Program-made: the position numbers and the translations under genes
DNA from: Thiomicrorhabdus sp. Kp2
GTDB taxonomy: Bacteria > Pseudomonadota > Gammaproteobacteria > Thiomicrospirales > Thiomicrospiraceae
Length of the DNA stretch: 64,000 bases
Direction of reading: 5' to 3'
NCBI RefSeq assembly: GCF_000478585.1
Contig: NZ_ARWI01000001.1
Span: 620,001 to 684,000, forward strand
The notes under the pieces: model-generated
What the model was told of the DNA's origin: nothing
Database searches by the model: none
What the model saw: the letters and a program-made list of their open reading frames with translations, nothing else
Shown: positions 17,827-26,622 of the stretch, piece after piece
Position numbering within the stretch: the first letter of the stretch is position 1
Layout of the letters: each line of letters starts with the position of its first letter

Positions 17827-17867
17827 AATGAACCCGCCATTTCAAAAAACACATTTCCAATATTCTC

Positions 17868-18593
17868 TTACAACCAATTTACCATTCTAGAACGAATTCG
17901 TTTAATTGCCTGGCTATGTATTTGACTCACTCTTGATTCACTGACTTCTAACACTTCGCCAATCTCTTTAAGATTTAACTCTTCATCATAATATAGAGCC
18001 ATTACCAGTTTTTCTTTTTCTGGAAGATTACCTATCTCAGAGGCTAAGGCCTGTTGAAAACCACTTTCTGAAAGCTCTGCAAAAGGTGTTTGGCTTCCCC
18101 CAATAATTTTGCCTTCGGAAAGCTCTTCATGGTCTGGTTCATCAATAGATAGGAGTTGCGCAGAACTTGTATCTTGTAAGATATGGTAGTACTGTTCAAT
18201 TTCGACCCCCATCTCGATAGCGATTTCTTCATCCCGAGCTTCTCGCCCGACTTTCACTTCTACACGATGGATTGCATCACTGACTTCACGGGATTTACGA
18301 TGCACTGAGCGCGGAGTCCAATCCCCCTTTCTAATTTCGTCAAGCATCGCCCCACGAATGCGAATTCCCGCGTAAGTTTCAAAACTTGCCCCTTGATTGG
18401 CATTGAATTTCTGCATCGCTTCAATCAAGCCGATAATACCTGATTGGATTAAGTCATCAACAAAAACACTATCAGGTAAACGCCCTTTTAAATGATAGGC
18501 TATACGCTTTACTAGAGGCAAATACGATTCTAAATCAAGTAATTCATTACTCGACTGCTTTTGGACTTGCTCATAAACGTGTGTACCGCTCAT
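17868..18593 (-). CDS. fliA: Flagellar sigma factor FliA (sigma-28)
   Basis: FliA directs RNA polymerase to late flagellar genes. The 241-residue product has sigma region 2 (LPLVKRIAYHLKGRLP, then VDDLIQSGIIGLIEAM and FETYAGIRIRGAMLDEIRKGDW), region 3 and region 4 (LPEKEKLVMALYYDEELNLKEIGEVL with VSESRVSQIHSQA). Length is standard. A matching sigma-28 promoter is visible before the flagellin at 47723-48544. It follows flhG by 26 bp and precedes cheY. No flgM anti-sigma gene is in the window. Confidence 0.96.
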   Translation of the reverse strand: MSGTHVYEQVQKQSSNELLDLESYLPLVKRIAYHLKGRLPDSVFVDDLIQSGIIGLIEAMQKFNANQGASFETYAGIRIRGAMLDEIRKGDWTPRSVHRKSREVSDAIHRVEVKVGREARDEEIAIEMGVEIEQYYHILQDTSSAQLLSIDEPDHEELSEGKIIGGSQTPFAELSESGFQQALASEIGNLPEKEKLVMALYYDEELNLKEIGEVLEVSESRVSQIHSQAIKRIRSRMVNWL

Positions 18594-18619
18594 TCTCTAT
18601 TTCACCCTTTATTGACGTC

Positions 18620-19498
18620 TTAACGCCCAGAATTAAACAAGTTTTCAACAAAAAATTGTAAGTAACCCGTTACGCCTCTTGGAATTGGCCATCTTTGTAT
18701 TTGTTGCGCCATACTTTTAAACGATTGTGCTGCATCGCTATTTGGCTTATATACGGTAACGGGAATTTGCCTCTGGACAGCTTCTCGCAAATCATGATCA
18801 AAAGGCACCGTTCCAAGATAATCAATACTGACATCTAAAAACTGCTCACACACTTTTGCAAACTTTTCATAAAGCTGCCTACCATGCGCAGGAGAGCGAC
18901 TCATATTCGCTAGAAGTCTGAACTGTGTGAGTTGGTAGTCACGACTTAACACCTTAACTAATGCGTAAGCATCCGTAATAGAAGCGGGCTCATCAGTCAC
19001 TACAACGACCACTTCTTGAGCGGCTCGGCAAAAACTAACCACGCTATCCGCAATACCTGCAGCAGTATCAACAATTAAAATATCAAGTTCACCATTCAAT
19101 TCAGAAAAGGCATTAATAATACCCGCATTTTCCATGGCACTCAGTTGTGCCATTCTGCGAACCCCTGAGGCCGCTGGAATAATTTTCAAACCACCTGGGC
19201 CTTCAACAATCACTTCTTGTAATGTTTTTTCACCATCTAGCACATGAGATAAATTATATTTCGTTTGCAGGCCTAACATAATATCTACGTTTGCCAGCCC
19301 CATATCGGCATCCATTAACAAAACTCTATTACCAAGCTTTGATAGTGACACACCTAAGTTCACAGAAACATTCGTTTTACCCACTCCCCCTTTACCACTG
19401 GCGACGGCAATCACTCTAACAGGCTGTTGGGGCTTTTCATGTGTAGGTGTTTTATTGGCATGCATTGCACGTAATCCTGCTGCTTGATCATTGAGCAC
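18620..19498 (-). CDS. flhG: Flagellar number regulator FlhG (FleN, MinD-like ATPase)
   Basis: FlhG limits the number of polar flagella, binding FliM/FliN and antagonising FlhF and the master regulator. The 292-residue product has the deviant Walker A ASGKGGVGKTNVSVNLG near residue 32, LLMDADMGLANVDIMLGL and IVDTAAGI. An N-terminal DQAAGLRAM helix is the motif that stimulates FlhF GTPase in this family. It starts with GTG and overlaps flhF by 11 bp. FlhF plus FlhG imply a polar flagellum in this organism. Confidence 0.95.
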   Translation of the reverse strand: MLNDQAAGLRAMHANKTPTHEKPQQPVRVIAVASGKGGVGKTNVSVNLGVSLSKLGNRVLLMDADMGLANVDIMLGLQTKYNLSHVLDGEKTLQEVIVEGPGGLKIIPAASGVRRMAQLSAMENAGIINAFSELNGELDILIVDTAAGIADSVVSFCRAAQEVVVVVTDEPASITDAYALVKVLSRDYQLTQFRLLANMSRSPAHGRQLYEKFAKVCEQFLDVSIDYLGTVPFDHDLREAVQRQIPVTVYKPNSDAAQSFKSMAQQIQRWPIPRGVTGYLQFFVENLFNSGR

Positions 19499-20660
19499 TT
19501 GAAATCTCCTTACCTAATCCTAAACGAAAGGCTTGCTCATTTTGATTACTTTCTGTATTTTGCTGACCTAGTACAATCACTCGATCAATAAATTCTCTGG
19601 TTCTCACAGATTCTAGGTCCTCTGGTACTCTTTGCCCATTCGATAAATAGGCAATCGGCAATTGTTCTTCAATTAATACTGTCAGCACATTACCTAATTG
19701 TAAGGCTTCATCCACTTTGGTCAAGATACAACCTGTTAATACAATCTGGTTAAATGATTTTACTATATCTTTCATAACAGATAACTGTGTTGCTGCCGAC
19801 ATAACTAAATAATTCCTGACGGTGGTCACTCCTTCATGTCCTGAAGTCACTTGTTGAGAAAGCTGTAAATCCCTTTGACTCATGCCAGCCGTGTCAATCA
19901 AAATTAATTTTTTATTCGCTAAGGATGCAAGCAATGCATATAACTCTCCTTGCGTTTTAGCGACATGAACAGGAACATTAATCAATTCTGCAAATGTTTT
20001 TAATTGCGCCTGAGCCCCAATCTTATAACAGTCCGTTGTAATCAGAGCCAGCTCGTTTGGGCTGTTTCGCATCACAAAACGACTAGCAATTTTTGCTATA
20101 GTCGTTGTTTTACCAACACCCGTTGGGCCAACTAAAGCAAAAATCCCACCTCGGTCGATCATATCCCTTTCCAAAACAGGAATTTGACTCTCCATTTCTG
20201 CCAATATAGTTGACCAGGCCTGTTGATTCACTACAGGTAGAGCATTGACTAACTTTTCACTTAAATTCCAGCCAACTCCCAGCTTAACTAAACGTTTAAT
20301 CAACTCAATTCTTGCAGGATCATTTTGTTCTGCCTGATTCCAAGCAAGACCTGACAATTGATTTTCAAGCAAGGCACGAACAGCCTTTAACTCTTCTGCC
20401 ATATTGCCTAACTCGGGGCTCGCTTGTTGAGGTGAGGAATTAAACTGTGTGTTTGACATCTCTGGGGAGTGATAAGAACTCCCCTGCGTTTTAGACTTCT
20501 CTTGGTTAGACTGATTCGAATCAGGGTCTAATGCCGCGACAATCTCAACACCATCCTCTGTATCTTTTGTAGACAAAATCACAGCATCATCGCCATGTTC
20601 GTCCCTCACGAGATTCATCGCCTGGCGCATATTAGGTGCAAAATAACGCTTTATTTTCAA
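19488..20660 (-). CDS. flhF: Flagellar biosynthesis SRP-type GTPase FlhF
   Basis: FlhF marks the pole and recruits FliF. The 390-residue product has a basic N-terminal B domain (MKIKRYFAPNMRQAMNLVR), a variable middle, and the NG GTPase domain with GPTGVGKTTTIAKIA near residue 178, LITTDCYKIGAQ, LILIDTAGMSQRD and LTKVDEALQLG. It lies 1 bp from flhA and overlaps flhG. The residues NQQAWS are encoded by a copy of the dispersed palindrome at 20211-20226. Confidence 0.95.
   Translation of the reverse strand: MKIKRYFAPNMRQAMNLVRDEHGDDAVILSTKDTEDGVEIVAALDPDSNQSNQEKSKTQGSSYHSPEMSNTQFNSSPQQASPELGNMAEELKAVRALLENQLSGLAWNQAEQNDPARIELIKRLVKLGVGWNLSEKLVNALPVVNQQAWSTILAEMESQIPVLERDMIDRGGIFALVGPTGVGKTTTIAKIASRFVMRNSPNELALITTDCYKIGAQAQLKTFAELINVPVHVAKTQGELYALLASLANKKLILIDTAGMSQRDLQLSQQVTSGHEGVTTVRNYLVMSAATQLSVMKDIVKSFNQIVLTGCILTKVDEALQLGNVLTVLIEEQLPIAYLSNGQRVPEDLESVRTREFIDRVIVLGQQNTESNQNEQAFRLGLGKEISSAQ
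20211..20226. repeat. Degenerate dispersed palindrome in flhF
   Basis: ACCAGGCCTG core; encodes QQAWS in a third reading frame. Confidence 0.65.
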
Positions 20661-20661
20661 G

Positions 20662-22752
20662 TTATCCTCCCTGACCTACGCTTGCGACTACACTGATCTG
20701 TCGATTTTCTGGCACCTCAGAATACGCTAAAATATACAGAGTTGGCAAACTATACCTAAACAGTCTTGCCAATTGCGCTCTAATTTGCGGAGCAACCAGC
20801 AATACAGCGGATTGGCCAGACATTTCCATTTTCTGCGATTCTTCTTTTAGCGTGCCGTGCAATCTTTCTGCCAGGCCTGGTTCAATCGCGAGCTGACCTT
20901 CTGGCGCGCCTTGAGTTGCTTGGAGCAATATCTGTTCCAAGCTAGGGTCCAAAGTAATGACTTTTAACTCTTCATCTTGACCAACGATGTCTTGAATAAT
21001 GGAACGTCCTAAAGCGGTACGTACGTGAATCGTTAAGTCAGCGGCATCTTGTGTCTGACCAGACTGCTTAGTTAAGGTTTCTAAAATGGTACGCATATCG
21101 CGAATTGAAACCTTCTCCCGCAAAAGATTCTGTAATACTTTAACTAAAGTCGCAAGTGATAACTTGTCAGGCACAAGCTCTGTTACTAATTTTGGAGAGG
21201 CGTTTTTTACTTTATCTAATAGTTGCTGAACCTCATCATGCCCAAGTAATTCAAAAGCATAATCTTGAATAAGCTGACTAACATGGGTTGCTACAACCGT
21301 GCTTGAGTCAACAACCGTATAACCAAGCGCCTGAGCTTGGTCTTGATCAGAAGGAGCAATCCAAACGGCATCAAGTCCAAAAGTTGGATCTTTGGTTACC
21401 GTTCCTGCGATTTCTCCAAACACTTGCCCAGGATTAATGGCAAGCTCACGTTCAGGGAATACCTCTCCATCACCTGCTGGAACGCCCATCAACATCACTC
21501 GGTATTGATTAGGTTTTAAATCTAAATTATCACGAATATGAACAGGAGGTACTAAAAAGCCCAGTTCTTGTGAAACTTTACGTCGTACCCCTTTAACTCG
21601 ATCTAATAATTGGCCATTTTGAGCTTGATCTACCATCGGAATTAGTCGGTAACCGACTTCTAAACCTAGCACATCTACCGATTGAACATCGTCCCAACTT
21701 AAGTCGGCAGGTTTTGATTCAACTTCTTCTGGGATTTCAATAGGCTCAGTCTGCAACCCCTCTTTTTTCTGTTTATGGATAAGATAAGCTCCACCTCCAG
21801 CCACACTTGCGAAAGCTAGAAATGCGAAGTTTGGCATACCTGGTATTAACCCTAAAAATCCAACAATCCCTGCTGCCGTTCCTAAAGCTTTTGGGTTAGC
21901 AAACATCTGTAACTGAATCTGCTCACCCATGTCTTTTTTATCACCACCTGTAACACGGGTCACAATAATGGCTGTGGCAGTAGAGAGTAATAAGGCTGGA
22001 ATTTGAGCGACAAGCCCATCACCTAACGTCAAGATGGTATAAACCTGGGCAGCATTACTGAATGAGAGGTCGTGCTGCCCGACACCTATCGCAAACCCAC
22101 CAATCAAGTTAATGAATAATATAATAATTCCAGCGATGGCGTCACCACGAACAAATTTACTTGCCCCATCCATCGAACCATAAAATTCTGCCTCAGTCGC
22201 AATTTCAGCACGTCTGACTTGCGCTTCCTCTTGCGTAATTAGGCCAGCATTTAAATCGGCATCAATGGCCATCTGTTTACCTGGCATGGAATCCAAAGTA
22301 AATCGTGCGCTGACTTCTGCAACTCGCCCAGCCCCTTTCGTTATAACCACAAAGTTAATAACAACCAATATCGCAAAGACGACTAAACCTACCGCATAAT
22401 TTCCACCAATTACAAACTCACCAAAAGCGGCAATGACTTCCCCTGCTGAAGCTCCCCCTGTGTGCCCCTCTAAAAGAATAACCCTGGTTGAGGCGATATT
22501 AAGAGAAAGCCTAAATAAGGTTGCCAGTAAAATAATGGTTGGAAAAACAGCAAAATCCAAAGGTCTTTTGGCATACAAGGTAACCATTAATACCACAAGA
22601 GAAAGTGCAATATTGAAGGTAAAGAATATATCAAGTAAAAAAGGAGGGAGCGGTATTGTAACCATACCCAATAGAGCCAGCACAGCAATTGGTACACCCA
22701 AGCTGCTAGCCATGCTCTGTTTTGCTTTATTGAGTAATTGAGTAAAGTTCAT
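20662..22752 (-). CDS. flhA: Flagellar type III export protein FlhA
   Basis: FlhA forms the nonameric export ring and uses proton motive force. The 696-residue product has about eight N-terminal membrane helices (to about residue 330), including the FHIPEP-type loop region LDSMPGKQMAIDADLNAG, then a large cytoplasmic domain that binds chaperone-substrate pairs. Length is standard. It follows flhB and precedes flhF in the usual order. EPGLAE in the C-terminal domain is encoded by a degenerate palindrome copy at 20868-20883. Confidence 0.97.
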   Translation of the reverse strand: MNFTQLLNKAKQSMASSLGVPIAVLALLGMVTIPLPPFLLDIFFTFNIALSLVVLMVTLYAKRPLDFAVFPTIILLATLFRLSLNIASTRVILLEGHTGGASAGEVIAAFGEFVIGGNYAVGLVVFAILVVINFVVITKGAGRVAEVSARFTLDSMPGKQMAIDADLNAGLITQEEAQVRRAEIATEAEFYGSMDGASKFVRGDAIAGIIILFINLIGGFAIGVGQHDLSFSNAAQVYTILTLGDGLVAQIPALLLSTATAIIVTRVTGGDKKDMGEQIQLQMFANPKALGTAAGIVGFLGLIPGMPNFAFLAFASVAGGGAYLIHKQKKEGLQTEPIEIPEEVESKPADLSWDDVQSVDVLGLEVGYRLIPMVDQAQNGQLLDRVKGVRRKVSQELGFLVPPVHIRDNLDLKPNQYRVMLMGVPAGDGEVFPERELAINPGQVFGEIAGTVTKDPTFGLDAVWIAPSDQDQAQALGYTVVDSSTVVATHVSQLIQDYAFELLGHDEVQQLLDKVKNASPKLVTELVPDKLSLATLVKVLQNLLREKVSIRDMRTILETLTKQSGQTQDAADLTIHVRTALGRSIIQDIVGQDEELKVITLDPSLEQILLQATQGAPEGQLAIEPGLAERLHGTLKEESQKMEMSGQSAVLLVAPQIRAQLARLFRYSLPTLYILAYSEVPENRQISVVASVGQGG
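20868..20883. repeat. Degenerate dispersed palindrome in flhA
   Basis: GCCAGGCCTGGT core; encodes EPGLAE. Confidence 0.7.
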
Positions 22753-22792
22753 TAATTGAGTAAATAACCAAAAGTATTATGATTTAAATTTA

Positions 22793-23917
22793 TCATTCCG
22801 TTTTCATCTCAGGAGGTATCGGCAAACGAGCAAAATCCACTTCGTCGGCCTTTCCCATCTCTTTAAGCTGATAAATGTAAGCGAGTACAGAGGCAACGGC
22901 TTTAAATAAATCGTATGGTATAGGACGATCTATTTCTGCATTATAGTATAAAGCCCTTGCTAAAGGTGGCGCTTCTACAATGCTAATATTATTCTCTTTT
23001 GCAATCGTTCTAATCTGTGCGGCCATAAAGTCTACCCCCATAGCTAAAACCATAGGTTCCTGCATGCTTTCAGGGTCGTATTTAAGCGCCACGGCAAAAT
23101 GTGTGGGGTTGGTAATAATGACATCGGCTTCTGGCACCTTTTGCATCATTCTACGTTGGGACATCTCTCTTTGAACCTGTCTAATACGGCCTTTTACCTC
23201 TGGATTACCCTCTTGTTGTTTGTACTCCTCTTTCACTTCTTGCTTAGTCATTTTGAGCTGTTTATTATGATCCCAAAGTTGAAAAGGGACATCGATTGCT
23301 GCCACAATTAATAACGATAAACTGACAAAAATAAACGCCTGAACAATTAAACTTCCCGAATGCGCCATGGCAAACTTCAGAGGCTCAATCCCCAGAACTA
23401 AAACTTCAGCAAAAGTGAAGTATAAAAAATAGGTTGCCATAGCCATTACCAAGCTGAACTTAGCAAAGGCTTTCAATAACTCTAACAACGCTTTAACAGA
23501 AAACATGCGCTTAATGCCTGATATTGGGTTTAACTTACTGGCTTTTGGCGCTAAGGCTTTGGCACTAAAAGCCCAACCACCCAACAATATAGGAGAAACT
23601 AACGCAATAAACATCATGACTAAAATGAACGGTAACATCAGATAAATCGCTTTGATAATCAACGCGATAATTAAATCAAACATTTTTTGAGTATCGAAAG
23701 CAATATCACGATCAAAACTAATGCCCTTAATCATCATATCAATAAAATCTTGCATCATTGCCCCACCATATAGCAGCATAAATATGGCCGCTGATAAGGT
23801 AATCAACAAGGTGGTTAATTCTTTTGAACGTGGTATCTGCCCTTTATCTCGAGCATCATCCAATTTTTTCTGGGTAGGTTCTTCGGATTTTTCACTGCCG
23901 TCAGCATTTTCAGCCAT
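22793..23917 (-). CDS. flhB: Flagellar export switch protein FlhB
   Basis: FlhB is the export-gate component whose self-cleavage switches specificity from hook to filament substrates. The 374-residue product has the N-terminal SEEPTQKKLDDARDKGQIPRS sequence (shown in part), four membrane helices (about 30-205) and the cytoplasmic domain with the autocleavage site NPTHFAVALKY near residue 270. It ends in a short tail. It lies 3 bp downstream of fliR. A cytoplasmic-domain-only paralogue is at 13421-13750. Confidence 0.97.
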   Translation of the reverse strand: MAENADGSEKSEEPTQKKLDDARDKGQIPRSKELTTLLITLSAAIFMLLYGGAMMQDFIDMMIKGISFDRDIAFDTQKMFDLIIALIIKAIYLMLPFILVMMFIALVSPILLGGWAFSAKALAPKASKLNPISGIKRMFSVKALLELLKAFAKFSLVMAMATYFLYFTFAEVLVLGIEPLKFAMAHSGSLIVQAFIFVSLSLLIVAAIDVPFQLWDHNKQLKMTKQEVKEEYKQQEGNPEVKGRIRQVQREMSQRRMMQKVPEADVIITNPTHFAVALKYDPESMQEPMVLAMGVDFMAAQIRTIAKENNISIVEAPPLARALYYNAEIDRPIPYDLFKAVASVLAYIYQLKEMGKADEVDFARLPIPPEMKTE

Positions 23918-23920
23918 GAC

Positions 23921-24697
23921 TTACTCCGTTAAACGCAACTGACTAATAACATCGACAGCGCGATGAATTAACTCTTGAAGGTGTGGTAAAACAATTGGCG
24001 TTGTTAGCGACAACATTACCAGGCCTGCTAACAGGGTAACAGGAAAACCAACCGCAAAGATATTTAACGAGGGGGCTGCTCGTGTGACCACGCCAAAAGA
24101 GACGTTAATCAATAATAAAGCGGTTATTGCTGGCAAAGCAACCAACACCCCAGCAGTAAACATATAACTACCAAATTCTACCAACAACCACAAACTATCT
24201 GTATTAAAAAAGTGTATGCCTATTGGCAGGTATTCAAAGCTATCCGCCATTACCTGAATGACTAATAGATGACCATTTAAAGCTAAAAACAGTAGCGTCA
24301 CGACAATGGTAAAATACTGAGAAACAACTGGTGAGTTAACCCCCGTTCCAGGATCAACCATTTGCGCAAAGGCCAAACCCATTCCCATTGAGATTAAATG
24401 CCCCGCAATAACAAAAGCCTGAAAAACAACCAAAAACACCAGCCCCATTGCCAAACCGATTAACATCTGCTGCAAAATATATAGAACACCTTGCCAAGTA
24501 AATGGATCAACAGGAGGTGGCATTGAGAGAGATGGCGCAATAACGAGTGTTAAAAAAAAGGTTAAAATAACTCTAGAACGTACAGGAACAGACCTAAGTC
24601 CGTACAAAGGAATAATAGAGAGCATTGCACCAATTCTTACAAATGGGTAGAAGTACAAACCAACCAGCTGTAAAAATTCTGGATAGTTAAATGACAT
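23921..24697 (-). CDS. fliR: Flagellar export gate protein FliR
   Basis: FliR is part of the FliPQR export gate. The 258-residue product has about six hydrophobic stretches, e.g. VILTFFLTLVIAPSLSM and MLIGLAMGLVFLVVFQAFVIA, and the typical GMGLAFAQMVDPGTGVNSPVVSQ loop. Length is normal. It is 4 bp downstream of fliQ. LAGLVM is encoded over a near-perfect palindrome copy at 24016-24031. Confidence 0.96.
   Translation of the reverse strand: MSFNYPEFLQLVGLYFYPFVRIGAMLSIIPLYGLRSVPVRSRVILTFFLTLVIAPSLSMPPPVDPFTWQGVLYILQQMLIGLAMGLVFLVVFQAFVIAGHLISMGMGLAFAQMVDPGTGVNSPVVSQYFTIVVTLLFLALNGHLLVIQVMADSFEYLPIGIHFFNTDSLWLLVEFGSYMFTAGVLVALPAITALLLINVSFGVVTRAAPSLNIFAVGFPVTLLAGLVMLSLTTPIVLPHLQELIHRAVDVISQLRLTE
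24016..24031. repeat. Dispersed palindrome copy in fliR
   Basis: TTACCAGGCCTGCTAA, one mismatch; encodes LAGLVM. Confidence 0.85.
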
Positions 24698-24701
24698 GAC
24701 A

Positions 24702-24974
24702 CTAACCGATTAAGGCTGGAATATTTTGATACAACTCTCGGGTAAACGAAATTAACGTTGTTAACATCCAAGGCCCTGCTACAACTAAAGCGATACCCAC
24801 AATGGCTAACTTAGGTATAAAACTTAAGGTCATCTCATTAATTTGTGTTGCTGCTTGAAACATACCTACCAGCAAACCAATCAAGAGTGCAGGAATTAAA
24901 AGCGGAGCGGCTAACATTGCCGTCACTTCTAGCATTCGCTGCCCTAATGTTAAAACGAATTCTTCTTGCATCAT
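24702..24974 (-). CDS. fliQ: Flagellar export gate protein FliQ
   Basis: The 90-residue gate component has two membrane hairpins (LLIPALLIGLLVGMFQAATQI and LAIVGIALVVAGPWMLTTLI), standard for FliQ. Two adjacent in-frame ATGs overlap the fliP stop (ATATGATG), showing translational coupling; the first is used here. Gene order fliP-Q-R is canonical. Confidence 0.96.
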   Translation of the reverse strand: MMQEEFVLTLGQRMLEVTAMLAAPLLIPALLIGLLVGMFQAATQINEMTLSFIPKLAIVGIALVVAGPWMLTTLISFTRELYQNIPALIG

Positions 24975-25723
24975 ATCCCCCCAGGCACAACAAAACTATT
25001 TGCCAAAGTACCCACGACTAATGCCCAACCATCAATAAGGACAAACAGCATAAGTTTAAAAGGTAAAGAGATAATCATGGGAGATAACATCATCATCCCC
25101 ATAGACATCAATAAACTTGCTACAACAAGGTCAATAATTAAAAATGGAATGAACAGCATAAAACCAATCTGAAAAGCGGTTTTTAATTCACTGGTCATAA
25201 AAGCAGGAATCAAGACTTTAAATGGCACATTTTGTGGATCCGTTAAAGTGACATCCGCCATTTCTGCAAACATACCTAAATCATCCTCTCTGGTTTGTTG
25301 CAGCATAAATTGATGCATAGGGATTGCACCTAGCTCCACGGCCTTTTGGAATTGAATCTCTTCTTCAAGGTAAGGGGCTACAGCCGTGTCATATACCTTA
25401 TCTAATACAGGTGTCATAATAAATAAAGTTAAAAACAGTGATAAACCAATTAACACTTGGTTTGAAGGCGTTTGCATCGTACCCAGAGCCTGTCTCAGTA
25501 AAGCTAAAACAATAACAATCCTTAAAAAAGAGGTCGTTGCAATTAAGGCAGCTGGAAGCAACGTCAGCCCCGTCATCAATAACAGAATCTGTATTGTTAA
25601 GGTGTAATCCTGATTGCCTGTCGCATCCGTTTCAACTGTAAACGCGGGGATACCTGGCATAGCCCAAGATAAAATAGGAAAGAAAGCGAGTATAAAAAAG
25701 AGAGATGATTTAATTATCTTCAC
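24971..25723 (-). CDS. fliP: Flagellar export gate protein FliP
   Basis: FliP forms the core of the export gate. The 250-residue product begins with a signal peptide (KSSLFFILAFFPILSWA, cleavage near residue 22), as FliP usually does, followed by four membrane segments with TSFLRIVIVLALLRQALG, then IGLSLFLTLFIMTPV, and the C-terminal FLIIDLVVASLLMSMGMMML. It overlaps fliO at its start and fliQ at its end. Confidence 0.97.
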   Translation of the reverse strand: MKIIKSSLFFILAFFPILSWAMPGIPAFTVETDATGNQDYTLTIQILLLMTGLTLLPAALIATTSFLRIVIVLALLRQALGTMQTPSNQVLIGLSLFLTLFIMTPVLDKVYDTAVAPYLEEEIQFQKAVELGAIPMHQFMLQQTREDDLGMFAEMADVTLTDPQNVPFKVLIPAFMTSELKTAFQIGFMLFIPFLIIDLVVASLLMSMGMMMLSPMIISLPFKLMLFVLIDGWALVVGTLANSFVVPGGI

Positions 25724-26165
25724 GAGGCTGCTGGCTCTTTCCCTTAGATTTTATGGCTTCTTGAAGCCTTTGCGAAAATTGGCTGGATACAGGGACATTA
25801 TCCTGTACTTTAATAGGTTCTTCAAGCTGATGTAACCGACTGATTCGATTAGAGGTGACTCCAACAAGGATTTGTTCTTGTCCCACTTGTAACAGTAAAA
25901 TGCGCTCTCTTTGTCCAACTGACAAAGCACCAAGAACTTTAAGATTACCATCAGCGACCCCTGGAAACCTACCATAACGCCTTAGCAACCAAGCGGAGAC
26001 AAAAATAATAAGTAAAACTAAAACCAAAGACAAGACAATCTGCCCAAAGTATTCACTGGGCTGAGTAACCTTTTCTCCAATCTCAGCGCTTTTAGTTTCA
26101 GCAGCTACCCATGCAGACTGTAGAAATAAAAAGCCTGTTAACCAGGCCTGCTTCATTAAACTCAT
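25710..26165 (-). CDS. fliO: Flagellar export assembly protein FliO
   Basis: The 151-residue product has an N-terminal signal-like segment, one membrane helix (LVLVLLIIFVSAWLLRRYG, about 45-66) and the FliO cytoplasmic part LKVLGALSVGQRERILLLQVG. FliO helps FliP assemble. It lies 4 bp after fliN and overlaps fliP by 14 bp. Near its start KQAWLT is encoded by a palindrome copy (26139-26154). Confidence 0.92.
   Translation of the reverse strand: MSLMKQAWLTGFLFLQSAWVAAETKSAEIGEKVTQPSEYFGQIVLSLVLVLLIIFVSAWLLRRYGRFPGVADGNLKVLGALSVGQRERILLLQVGQEQILVGVTSNRISRLHQLEEPIKVQDNVPVSSQFSQRLQEAIKSKGKSQQPREDN
26139..26154. repeat. Degenerate dispersed palindrome in fliO
   Basis: AACCAGGCCTG core; encodes KQAWLT. 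Confidence 0.65.
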
Positions 26166-26169
26166 AAGA

Positions 26170-26622
26170 TTATTTTAGCTTCTTAATTCGTTCTTGAGGA
26201 CTCACTACATCCGTCAAGCGAACACCAAACTTATCATTAATTACCACAACTTCACCATGTGCGATTAAAGTGCCATTAACTAATAGATCTAACGGTTCAC
26301 CAGCAAGACGATCCATTTCTACAACTGAACCCTGAGTATAAGAAAGCAAGTTACGAATAGAGACTTTTGCTCTACCAATCTCCAGCTGAAGGGTTACAGG
26401 AATGTCCATTAGGACATCTAAATCCACTTTATCTTTGCTATTACCGCGCTCTGCATTTAGCTCGTCAAATGCAGCAGAACTGATTGATTCAGCGCCCATC
26501 GCTTCTGCTGTAGTCTGTTCAGCTAAAGCATCTCCCCAATCAGCGTCAGCCGAACTCCCTTCAGCATCAGCTTGTTCCGCTAAGGCGTCTCCCCACGCAC
26601 TTAAATCATCTTCATCACTCAT
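26170..26622 (-). CDS. fliN: Flagellar motor switch protein FliN
   Basis: FliN builds the lower C-ring and helps CheY binding and export. I start at the ATG at 26622 (AAGGAG seven bases before it), giving 150 residues; an ATG six codons upstream has no such site. The SpoA domain is C-terminal (MDIPVTLQLEIGRAKVSIRN, then GSVVEMDRLAGEPLDLLVNG). The N-terminal tail carries a duplicated acidic motif, AWGDALAEQ and DWGDALAEQ. It overlaps the fliM end by 8 bp. Confidence 0.95.
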   Translation of the reverse strand: MSDEDDLSAWGDALAEQADAEGSSADADWGDALAEQTTAEAMGAESISSAAFDELNAERGNSKDKVDLDVLMDIPVTLQLEIGRAKVSIRNLLSYTQGSVVEMDRLAGEPLDLLVNGTLIAHGEVVVINDKFGVRLTDVVSPQERIKKLK

